Shown here: one piece after another, positions 1-4,837 of the stretch
Layout of the letters: each line of letters starts with the position of its first letter
Numbering within the stretch: position 1 is the stretch's first letter
Assembly: GCA_002477905.1 (NCBI GenBank)
Contig: DLLB01000046.1
Coordinates: 19,746 to 25,211, forward strand
DNA: 5,466 nt
Source: Clostridiales bacterium UBA7573
GTDB taxonomy: Bacteria > Bacillota > Clostridia > Oscillospirales > CAG-272
Reading direction: 5' to 3'
Program-made: the position numbers and the translations under genes
Notes under the pieces: model-generated
Told to the model about the DNA's origin: nothing
Database searches by the model: none
The model's input: the letters and a program-made list of their open reading frames with translations, nothing else

Positions 1-79
1 GGATGGAGAAGGTCAGATCACGGAAGATCTCATGCGTGCCAAACGTTTTTCCCACTTGTTCAAAGCGGATGGTTTCCAT
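1..79 (-). CDS. ABC transporter ATP-binding protein, N-terminal fragment (cut by window edge)
   Basis: Only the first 26 codons are in the window; translation begins METIRFEQVGKTFG and continues to DLTFSI. The pattern of a short beta strand, then V-x-K-x-F (aromatic A-loop position at F13), then a short turn and 'IFRDLTFSI', is the usual start of an ABC nucleotide-binding domain, where the A-loop aromatic stacks on the ATP adenine. The Walker A, Q-loop, signature and Walker B motifs lie beyond the edge and cannot be checked. The start is well supported: GGAGGG at 86-91 sits 6 bases upstream of the ATG. The first 20 bases overlap the end of the permease gene. By position it should be the cytoplasmic ATPase energising the importer formed with the permease and binding protein upstream. 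The family call is fairly secure from context; the substrate is unknown. Confidence 0.85.
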   Translation of the reverse strand, partial: METIRFEQVGKTFGTHEIFRDLTFSI

Positions 80-857
80 GAAAAGCCCTCCTATGCAAGC
101 GTTTTTTTAAGTGTAAGATTCCTTTCGGAATTGCCGCGAGCAGGAAACTGCACAGAATCAGAACCGCCGTCCATGCGAATAGATCCGCTGTTTCCAAATA
201 AATCTTGGATTCATAGATCTTTGCCCCGACGGAAAGCGGTACATAAGCCGCGCATAAAACTTCCGCGGCAACGCCGGCTTTCCAGGCAAGCCCGAATCCG
301 TTTCGTGCGCCGGATGCAAAGAGCGGCAACGCCGCCGGAAGATCATAATACAGAAAACGAAACCGTCTGGAAACCCCATATAAATCCGCGACCTCTGCCA
401 GCGCGCGCGGCGCGTTGGCAAGTCCGGTACGGACATTTTCTGTCATCAGCGGTAAGACCATCAGAAAGGAAATGAGGATCGGAATGCGGTCGTCCTGCAA
501 AAACACCAAGAGCAGAATGATAAAGGAAGCGACCGGCGTTGCCCTTATAATGCTGAGAGGCGGGGCGAAAAGGTGTGCAAAAAAAGGAATAAAGTGCATG
601 AGAAACGCAAGTACGCATCCGAGTACGCATCCGAGCGCAAACCCAAGAAAAATGCGTGCAATCGATCCGCCGATGCTTTGCCAGAAGACGGCGCTTTGGC
701 AAAGCTGTATCAAGCGTTTGCCGACCGCAAGCGGGGTGGGAAGAATGATTTCCAGTCCGATGCGATACGCGGCAAACGCCCACAGCAGAATCCAAAAGCA
801 GACGGATAAAACGTCAAGCAGCGGCTTTTTCAGCCGGGATAAAATAGATGGAGTCAT
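60..857 (-). CDS. ABC transporter permease, nitrate/sulfonate/taurine-type (SsuC/TauC-like)
   Basis: This 265-residue inner-membrane subunit has about six hydrophobic segments (roughly residues 13-33, 66-90, 100-121, 126-140, 189-207 and 226-246). It shows family landmarks of BPD_transp_1 permeases in the SsuC/TauC group: 'LPTPLAVGKRL' near 39-49, 'PPLSIIRATPVASF' near 99-112, the cytoplasmic EAA loop at about 151-175 (ALAEVADLYGVS, then the YYDLPAALP end), and 'GLAWKAGVAAEVLCA' near 189-203. The EAA loop contacts the ATPase. Length is normal for the family. The ATG at 857 lies inside the end of the binding-protein gene (44-base overlap) with a GGGGG stretch at 869-873 as a rather distant ribosome binding site; no later GTG, TTG or ATG fits better. 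The gene runs 20 bases into the ATPase gene. Overlaps on both sides imply translational coupling and a single transcript. A 12-base tandem duplication lies within one membrane segment. The class call is secure; the substrate is not determined. Confidence 0.93.
   Translation of the reverse strand: MTPSILSRLKKPLLDVLSVCFWILLWAFAAYRIGLEIILPTPLAVGKRLIQLCQSAVFWQSIGGSIARIFLGFALGCVLGCVLAFLMHFIPFFAHLFAPPLSIIRATPVASFIILLLVFLQDDRIPILISFLMVLPLMTENVRTGLANAPRALAEVADLYGVSRRFRFLYYDLPAALPLFASGARNGFGLAWKAGVAAEVLCAAYVPLSVGAKIYESKIYLETADLFAWTAVLILCSFLLAAIPKGILHLKKRLHRRAFHGNHPL
611..634. repeat. Perfect 12-base tandem duplication inside the permease gene
   Basis: GTACGCATCCGA occurs twice back to back. It keeps the reading frame of the minus-strand permease and encodes LGCV-LGCV at about residues 75-82, inside a predicted membrane helix. 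Either a recent in-frame duplication added about one helical turn, or codon choice happens to be identical for a natural LGCV repeat. Confidence 0.85.
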
Positions 858-1890
858 CCGGTAATTTTCCCCCGATCGAAGCGGGATTTGCCGTGTGGAG
901 AATGGTGAACATCGGCGCGAGCATCGCCTTCATTTCCGTTCCGGTGTAAGCGCAGATACTGCCGCCGAGATTGGTCAGTGCTTTTTTGGCAACGGCGGCT
1001 TTCGGTACAATGCCGAGCGTTTCCATCTTGCCTGCCGCTTCATCGATATGACTGGTGACGTATTCTACAGAAGCCGCGTATTCGGTCAAGAATTGGGCAA
1101 TGACTTCCGCTCCCACGCTTTCCAAAAATCCCTTGCGTACCACGAGGCATCCCTGTACCAAACGGGAGCCGTTGTCGGCAACTTTATCCCATTCCGCGGT
1201 TAGATTCAACGCAACGCGCAACGCGGCGTTTTCAGATTTCTGTGCATTCAAAAGCGCCGAGGTGACGCTCGGCTCCGGTAAAACGCCGATTGCAGTCTGA
1301 TTTGCGGCGAGCTTGGTAACCAGTTCTTCCTGGTCGGTGACTGCAATCAGATTGGCTTCCACTTGATTTTTGGACAAAAGATACCGCAGGACATATTCCG
1401 GCGTGGAGCCTTGCCCGAAATAATAGATATCTTTTCCGGCAAGGTCGGCAAAACTTTGTATGGTGTTGCCGTTTTCCATCACATAAAGTACGCCGAGCGA
1501 GTTGACCGCGATGATCTCCAGCGCGCCGTTGGTTTTGGTATACAGGGTGGGCGCAAGATTGACCGGAACGGCAGCGATGTCATAATCCCCCTTGACGATC
1601 AACGGCGTGACGTCGGTAGGCTTGGCACAGAGGGTGAATTTCAGATCGAAATGTGCGCTTCCACTGCTGACCAGCTCGGTCATACCCATACCGGTCGGAC
1701 CTTTCAGACCGATCAGGCGCAAGGAGGTTTTATCTTTCGGCGTATCCGGTGTGGAGGGTGTGGATGTTGTAGTGGAAACGGTGGAATTTTCCGGCGCATC
1801 GCTTTGGCAGGCGACTGCAAAGCAGACGCACAGGCAGGCAAGCAACAGAGCGATCCACCGGATCGCGTTTGTGTGGGAATGGAGTTTCAT
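814..1890 (-). CDS. ABC transporter substrate-binding lipoprotein, NMT1/TauA-SsuA-like
   Basis: This 358-residue protein should be the extracytoplasmic binding component of the importer. The N-terminus has positive charge (R11), a hydrophobic core (W12-A27) and a lipobox-like FAVAC with Cys28 as the likely lipidated residue. A Ser/Thr/Pro-rich linker (about 31-54) follows, then the binding fold from about 56. Recognisable points are 'LKGPTGMGM' at 62-70, 'KGDYDIAAVPVNLAPTLYTKT' around 100-120 and 'GVLPEPSV' at 202-209, which fit the periplasmic-binding-protein-II group containing NMT1-like, nitrate and sulfonate binders. The start at 1890 is chosen because GAAGG (within 1891-1907) precedes it with about 7 bases of spacing and it gives a proper signal peptide. 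An upstream in-frame extension to 2088 would run through the regulator gene and hide the signal peptide. The gene starts 43 bases after the regulator stop and overlaps the permease by 44. Ligand could be a sulfonate, nitrate-like anion, pyrimidine precursor or something else; the sequence does not say. Confidence 0.92.
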   Translation of the reverse strand: MKLHSHTNAIRWIALLLACLCVCFAVACQSDAPENSTVSTTTSTPSTPDTPKDKTSLRLIGLKGPTGMGMTELVSSGSAHFDLKFTLCAKPTDVTPLIVKGDYDIAAVPVNLAPTLYTKTNGALEIIAVNSLGVLYVMENGNTIQSFADLAGKDIYYFGQGSTPEYVLRYLLSKNQVEANLIAVTDQEELVTKLAANQTAIGVLPEPSVTSALLNAQKSENAALRVALNLTAEWDKVADNGSRLVQGCLVVRKGFLESVGAEVIAQFLTEYAASVEYVTSHIDEAAGKMETLGIVPKAAVAKKALTNLGGSICAYTGTEMKAMLAPMFTILHTANPASIGGKLPDDSIYFIPAEKAAA

Positions 1891-1919
1891 AAAAATACCT
1901 TCTTTCTTATTTTTGCCGG

Positions 1920-1935
1920 AAAATTCCGGAATTTT
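1920..1935. promoter_or_regulatory. 16-base perfect palindrome at the regulator/binding-protein junction
   Basis: AAAATTCCGGAATTTT is a perfect palindrome overlapping the regulator stop codon (1934-1936). It is nested with a second inverted repeat, CCGGAA-AA-TTCCGG, at 1916-1929. In leftward RNA the latter can fold as a short 5-base-pair stem with an AUUU loop; it is followed by A-rich rather than U-rich sequence, so it is not a normal terminator. It could be a protein site or an RNA processing or attenuation element between regulator and importer genes. No convincing separate promoter for the binding protein is visible in the gap. The structure is seen directly; the role is a guess. Confidence 0.4.
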
Positions 1936-2626
1936 ACACAACAGAAAAAGTGCCGCTTGATGCAAACAACGGGGGAAGCAGACGGAGCGTATCTCCTTGC
2001 TTTTCCAGCATCCCTTTTTCACACAGCGCGTCCATTGCGCGGTAGAGCGAAGCGCGTCCGATGTGCAGTGCCTGTGCAAGCTTGGCAAAAGACACAGTCA
2101 AGGTTTGCTTTTGCGGCTGGGTTTGCGAACTTACGGAAAGGAGATAATACCGGAGTTTTTCCTCCGCGTTGCCCGCAGTAAACGCGTCGATGCGCGTGTT
2201 CAGATAGCGGATGCGTCCGCTTAAAAACGCGATATAATTGCGCGCGGCGGCAGGATAGACGGTGAAAAAGATCTCCAGCGCCGGTTGCGGGATCCACAGC
2301 ACGGTGCAATCAGATTTTGCCCGAATCTGTGCAACATATGCCTGTGATCCGGCATAGAGCGACGCAACACCGAGCAATTCCCCCGCACCGAACACCCGCA
2401 GAAACACCGGATGTTTTCCGCCGTTTTTTTGCGCGACGGCACTTCCGGAAAGCAGAATCCCAAGCCGTGGCGCGGTGGGAAGGCTTTGCATACACCAGCT
2501 TCCGGCAGGATAGGATTCTACGGTGACCTCCGGTAACGTAAGCAATGCCGTTTCTGCGTCCGACGGTAGCTCTGACAGCAGAACACAGCCGCGCAGGGAT
2601 TCTTTTTGCGGATCACGCAGTTCCAT
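1934..2626 (-). CDS. Crp/Fnr-family transcriptional regulator
   Basis: This 230-residue cytoplasmic DNA-binding regulator has an N-terminal cyclic-nucleotide-type beta-roll (about 15-125, with 'GAGELLGVASLYAG' at 80-93), a long dimerisation helix (about 126-150) and a C-terminal winged helix-turn-helix (about 158-215) whose recognition helix is 'GRASLYRAMDAL' at 190-201. From G82 to I112 it aligns without gaps with E. coli CRP. The CRP residues that hold cAMP (E72, R82, S83) correspond to V87, Y97 and V98 here, so cAMP is unlikely as effector. Cysteines are only at 14, 45, 107 and 202, without an FNR iron-sulfur cluster pattern. In the recognition helix CRP R180 and R185 appear kept (R191, R196), but E181 is Ala192. 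The ATG at 2626 follows AGGAGG at 2632-2637 closely; a 26-residue longer start would lie upstream of this site and span the operator. First gene of the importer operon and its likely controller. Confidence 0.92.
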   Translation of the reverse strand: MELRDPQKESLRGCVLLSELPSDAETALLTLPEVTVESYPAGSWCMQSLPTAPRLGILLSGSAVAQKNGGKHPVFLRVFGAGELLGVASLYAGSQAYVAQIRAKSDCTVLWIPQPALEIFFTVYPAAARNYIAFLSGRIRYLNTRIDAFTAGNAEEKLRYYLLSVSSQTQPQKQTLTVSFAKLAQALHIGRASLYRAMDALCEKGMLEKQGDTLRLLPPLFASSGTFSVV

Positions 2627-2654
2627 CGGATTCCTCCTGCTTTTTTGAAAAAAC

Positions 2655-2670
2655 TGTCTCAAATGAGACA
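2655..2670. promoter_or_regulatory. Putative regulator operator, 7-2-7 inverted repeat
   Basis: TGTCTCA-AA-TGAGACA is a perfect two-fold symmetric 16-mer of the size bound by Crp/Fnr dimers. It begins at or next to the predicted leftward transcription start (about 2669), just downstream of the -10 box, and ends 28 bases before the regulator ATG. Binding there would block initiation or clearance, so repression and autoregulation are expected. Ownership by the adjacent regulator is an inference from position and symmetry. No second copy was found in the window. Confidence 0.6.
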
Positions 2671-2675
2671 CACAG

Positions 2676-2704
2676 AGTATAGCATATCCGATGTCGTTTG
2701 TCAA
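2676..2704 (-). promoter_or_regulatory. Sigma-A promoter of the regulator/ABC importer operon
   Basis: Read leftward: -35 TTGACA (2699-2704, perfect consensus), 17-base spacer, extended TGC and -10 TATACT (2676-2681). Transcription should start near 2669, giving a leader of about 43 bases before the regulator ATG. The very strong consensus suggests that repression, not activation, sets its level. Confidence 0.85.
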
Positions 2705-2721
2705 GGGGTGCCGGAAAGTTC

Positions 2722-2750
2722 TTGTATTTTCTTTTCGGATATGCTATACT
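2722..2750 (+). promoter_or_regulatory. Promoter of the GNAT acetyltransferase gene
   Basis: -35 TTGTAT (2722-2727, only the TTG matches), 17-base spacer, extended TGC and -10 TATACT (2745-2750). The start should fall near 2757 in an A-rich run, about 26 bases before the ATG. The weak -35 is probably offset by the extended -10. Confidence 0.75.
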
Positions 2751-2782
2751 AAAAAAAAGAAAAAGACAGAAAGGAATTTACA

Positions 2783-3232
2783 ATGAAAGATCTTTTTGTG
2801 GAAGATTTTGAAGCGGAGCAGTTTACGACGGCATTCAAAAAGTATTTTGCAGAGATCAGTACCGCCGATCGGAACTGGCAGATGCTGTTTCGCCAAATGA
2901 ACGCGGAAAAAGAGACGACCAAAGCGCTCCTGCGCCTGGACGGGGAAACAGTGGTCGGGTTTGTCCTGTTTTGTGAGGTGGAGCCGAAATGCCTGTTCTT
3001 TTCCGAAAGACTGGGCTATATACGGGAATTGTGGGTGGATCCCGCGTTTCGAAAACACGGAAACGGAAGCGGACTTTTGCAGGCGGCAGAAGCGGAGTTT
3101 GTCAAGCGCGGCGTAAAACAGGTCGTGTTAAGTGCCGTTCCGGATGCGCAGACGTTTTACCGGAAAAACGGGTATGCGGAAAGCGCAACCATTGTGGTAC
3201 AAACAGATCCGTTCTTTGTCAAAAACCTGTAA
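2783..3232 (+). CDS. GNAT-family N-acetyltransferase
   Basis: This 149-residue cytoplasmic protein has the length and layout of a single-domain GNAT enzyme, which transfers an acetyl group from acetyl-CoA to an amine. Central strand 'TVVGFVLFCEV' (56-66) leads into 'YIRELWVDPAFRKHGNGSGLL' (79-99). This holds motif A with the pyrophosphate-binding R90-x-x-G93-x-G95 loop, followed by helix 96-109. Motif B is seen as 'FYRKNGY' (125-131), typical of the family's CoA-proximal end. The start is supported by AAAGGAA at 2770-2776, about 6-8 bases upstream of the ATG, and by its own promoter. It is divergent from the Crp/Fnr regulator and could share control through the intergenic region. No terminator with a T-run follows, so some read-through toward pepT is possible. 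The acceptor substrate cannot be predicted; protein N-termini, small amines or amino acids are all possible. Confidence 0.9.
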   Translation: MKDLFVEDFEAEQFTTAFKKYFAEISTADRNWQMLFRQMNAEKETTKALLRLDGETVVGFVLFCEVEPKCLFFSERLGYIRELWVDPAFRKHGNGSGLLQAAEAEFVKRGVKQVVLSAVPDAQTFYRKNGYAESATIVVQTDPFFVKNL

Positions 3233-3238
3233 GAGAAT

Positions 3239-3300
3239 CTGCCTTGTCCAAACGCAAAACCTGTCTGCGCGCTCCGCTTTGTTTTTGCTTGACAAGGCAG
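3239..3300. repeat. Long interrupted inverted repeat overlapping the pepT promoter
   Basis: CTGCCTTGTC (3239-3248) pairs perfectly with GACAAGGCAG (3291-3300). Inside, GCAAAAC (3254-3260) pairs with GTTTTTGC (3281-3288) with one bulge. The right arm shares GACA with the pepT -35 box. No T-run follows either arm, so it does not look like a standard terminator; in acetyltransferase read-through RNA it would form an extended hairpin just after the stop codon. Confidence 0.6.
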
Positions 3301-3317
3301 TGGCGCCGTGCTATACT
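3289..3317 (+). promoter_or_regulatory. Sigma-A promoter of pepT
   Basis: -35 TTGACA (3289-3294, perfect), 17-base spacer, extended TGC and -10 TATACT (3312-3317). Initiation is expected near 3324, with a leader of about 32 bases. This consensus promoter indicates that pepT is its own unit and not simply downstream of the acetyltransferase. Confidence 0.85.
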
Positions 3318-3356
3318 GAAAGAAAAGGATGTTTGACGAAAAGGAGTTTGGAATTC

Positions 3357-4619
3357 ATGCATACACCACTTACCGAGGCACAACGTCGCCTTTCAGAGCG
3401 TTTTTTGCGCTATGTTGCGTTTCCCACCATGTCGGACGAGTCCTCCGAAACCTCTCCCAGCACTGCAAAACAACTTGCGCTTTCTGCGGCTTTGGTCAGA
3501 GAATTGCAGGAAATCGGCTTGACAGACGCACGTCTTGACGAATATGGCTATGTCTATGCCACCTTACCTGCCAATACGGATGCGCCGGTTCCCGCGATCG
3601 GACTGATTTCCCATGTGGATACCTCTGATGCGGCAAGCGATACCGATATTCATCCCGCCGTCGTTCTGTATGCGGGTGGGGATCTTTTGCTCAACACCGA
3701 AAAGCAGATCGCCATGACATTGACGGACTATCCTTATCTTGCGGATTTTGCGGGCAAGCACTTGATTGTGACAGACGGCACGACACTACTCGGTGCGGAT
3801 GATAAAGCGGGAATCGCGGAAATTATGACCGCATTGGAGGATTTACAGCATTCCGATGCGCCGCATGGAAAAGTATGCGTTGCGTTTACGCCGGATGAGG
3901 AAATCGGACGCGGCACGGCACACTTTGATCTTGCGCATTTTGGCGCGGATTATGCCTATACGGTGGACGGCGGCTTTTTAGGCAGTCTGGAATGTGAATG
4001 CTTTCATGCCGCTTCTGCCAAACTTACCTTTCACGGAGTGTCGATCCATCCGGGTTCTGCCAAAGGAAAAATGAAAAATGCGCTGTTGATGGCAATGGAG
4101 TATCAGGCGCTGCTTCCGGCAGACGAAACGCCTGCCACAACGGAAGGATATGAGGGCTTCTATCATCTGTGCGATATGCGGGGCGAGGTGGAGACGGCAA
4201 CTATGTCGTATCTCATTCGGGATCATGACCGTGCGAAATTTGAGGCGCGCAAGCAGAAAATGCAGGATTGTGCGGCAGAGCTTGCCCGCAGATACGGACA
4301 GGGGAGTGTAGAACTTGTGATACGGGACTCCTATCGCAATATGAAAGAAGCGATCGACCGCGCTCCCTATACCGTCACGCGTGCAAAAGCCGCGATGGAA
4401 AAGTGCGGCGTTGTGCCGCGTATGGAGCCGATCCGTGGCGGCACGGATGGCGCGGCGCTTTCATTTTTGGGCTTGCCGTGTCCGAATCTTTGCACCGGCG
4501 GCGGAAATTTTCATTCCCGATTTGAATTTATTCCGGTAGAAGATATGGCAACGGTGACGGAAATTCTAAAGACCATTCTGTGGGATGCGGCACATCTGCC
4601 TTCTGCGTCCGACAAATAA
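3357..4619 (+). CDS. pepT: Peptidase T (tripeptide aminopeptidase, M20B)
   Basis: This 420-residue cytoplasmic di-zinc aminopeptidase removes the N-terminal residue from tripeptides, the last stage of using imported or turned-over peptides. All metal and catalytic residues of the family are visible: H86 and D88 in 'SHVDTS' (ligand and helper), D148 in 'LGADDKAG' (bridging ligand), E181 (general base) and E182 in 'TPDEEIGRG', D204 in 'YTVDGG', and H386 in 'GGGNFHSRFE'. Spacing matches the E. coli PepT set (78, 80, 140, 173, 174, 196, 379) with an offset of 7-8. The lid/dimerisation domain is about 212-325, including 'FHGVSIHPGSAKGKMKNA' (225-242). Length is typical. The ATG at 3357 is chosen because AAAAGGAG at 3339-3346 lies 10 bases upstream and transcription starts near 3324; a longer reading frame back to 3132 begins inside the acetyltransferase gene and upstream of the promoter. 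It ends at a strong terminator, so it is monocistronic. Confidence 0.96.
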   Translation: MHTPLTEAQRRLSERFLRYVAFPTMSDESSETSPSTAKQLALSAALVRELQEIGLTDARLDEYGYVYATLPANTDAPVPAIGLISHVDTSDAASDTDIHPAVVLYAGGDLLLNTEKQIAMTLTDYPYLADFAGKHLIVTDGTTLLGADDKAGIAEIMTALEDLQHSDAPHGKVCVAFTPDEEIGRGTAHFDLAHFGADYAYTVDGGFLGSLECECFHAASAKLTFHGVSIHPGSAKGKMKNALLMAMEYQALLPADETPATTEGYEGFYHLCDMRGEVETATMSYLIRDHDRAKFEARKQKMQDCAAELARRYGQGSVELVIRDSYRNMKEAIDRAPYTVTRAKAAMEKCGVVPRMEPIRGGTDGAALSFLGLPCPNLCTGGGNFHSRFEFIPVEDMATVTEILKTILWDAAHLPSASDK

Positions 4620-4639
4620 AAATCAAAAAAGAAAGCCCG

Positions 4640-4690
4640 GCATCGATCTGCGTTTTGGTGAGAAACACAGATCGATGCTTTTTGTTTTTT
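4640..4690 (+). terminator. Intrinsic terminator after pepT
   Basis: GCATCGATCTG (4640-4650) pairs perfectly with CAGATCGATGC (4668-4678). After a C-A mismatch the stem continues as GTTT/AAAC (4652-4655 with 4663-4666), closing a 7-base TGGTGAG loop. A T-rich run (TTTTT, G, then more T) follows directly from 4679. An A-rich stretch (4625-4635) lies on the other side, so it might also stop leftward transcription. It begins 20 bases after the pepT stop. Confidence 0.93.
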
Positions 4691-4728
4691 TTTGTTTTGC
4701 CGATGAAAACTATATATATTTAATTCGG

Positions 4729-4756
4729 TAGATTTTTTTGCAAAATCTATTGCAAA
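4729..4756. repeat. Small inverted and direct repeats just upstream of the pyk -35
   Basis: TAGATTTT (4729-4736) and AAAATCTA (4742-4749) form an 8-base-pair inverted repeat around TTTGC. TTGCAAA also occurs directly repeated at 4738-4744 and 4750-4756, the second copy covering the -35. This may be a regulator site or a chance product of AT-rich sequence. The rest of the 4620-4837 spacer holds the terminator, an AT-rich stretch and the pyk promoter, with no gene. Confidence 0.35.
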
Positions 4757-4778
4757 TTTACAGAAAATATGCTATACT
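4750..4778 (+). promoter_or_regulatory. Promoter of pyk
   Basis: -35 TTGCAA (4750-4755, four of six consensus bases), 17-base spacer, extended TGC and -10 TATACT (4773-4778). The start is expected near 4785, leaving a leader of about 53 bases. AT-rich sequence upstream (4711-4749) could act as an UP element. Confidence 0.8.
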
Positions 4779-4837
4779 AAACTTGATTTTGGTTTTTTAC
4801 GGAAAATAAAAATTCAGAAAGGATTTTGGAAGATAAA

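Larger units (their letters stand above)
2676..2750. repeat. 16-base exact inverted repeat joining two divergent promoters
   Basis: TCGGATATGCTATACT at 2735-2750 reads identically on the other strand at 2691-2676. Arms are separated by 43 bases. Each arm contains the extended -10 of one promoter, and the -35 boxes face each other 17 bases apart, so the divergent control region is nearly symmetric. Confidence 0.85.

Noticed and set aside
32..864. Several plus-strand open frames of about 80-150 codons opposite the permease
   Set aside because: They are rich in Arg/Lys/Ser without domains and mirror the permease, which has membrane segments and the EAA loop.
1891..1980. Separate promoter for the binding protein
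   Set aside because: A TAAAAT-like box is present, but no matching -35 at 16-18 bases was found; cotranscription from the regulator promoter is simpler.
1891..2088. 66-residue N-terminal extension of the binding protein
   Set aside because: It overlaps the regulator coding region, and it would bury the signal peptide and lipobox that begin at the ATG at 1890, which has its own ribosome binding site.
1363..2181. Open frame of 272 codons on the plus strand
   Set aside because: It runs antisense across the binding-protein gene, the gap and the regulator gene, both of which have clear domains; the translation shows no recognisable motif.
2627..2704. 26-residue longer start for the regulator
   Set aside because: It would cover the promoter and palindrome, while the ATG at 2626 has a near-ideal AGGAGG site.
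3132..3356. 75-residue N-terminal extension of pepT
   Set aside because: It starts inside the acetyltransferase gene and upstream of the pepT promoter; catalytic residue numbering fits the family only with the start at 3357.
4785..4837. Riboswitch or leader peptide in the pyk leader
   Set aside because: The leader is only about 53 AT-rich bases with no strong stem and no convincing short reading frame.
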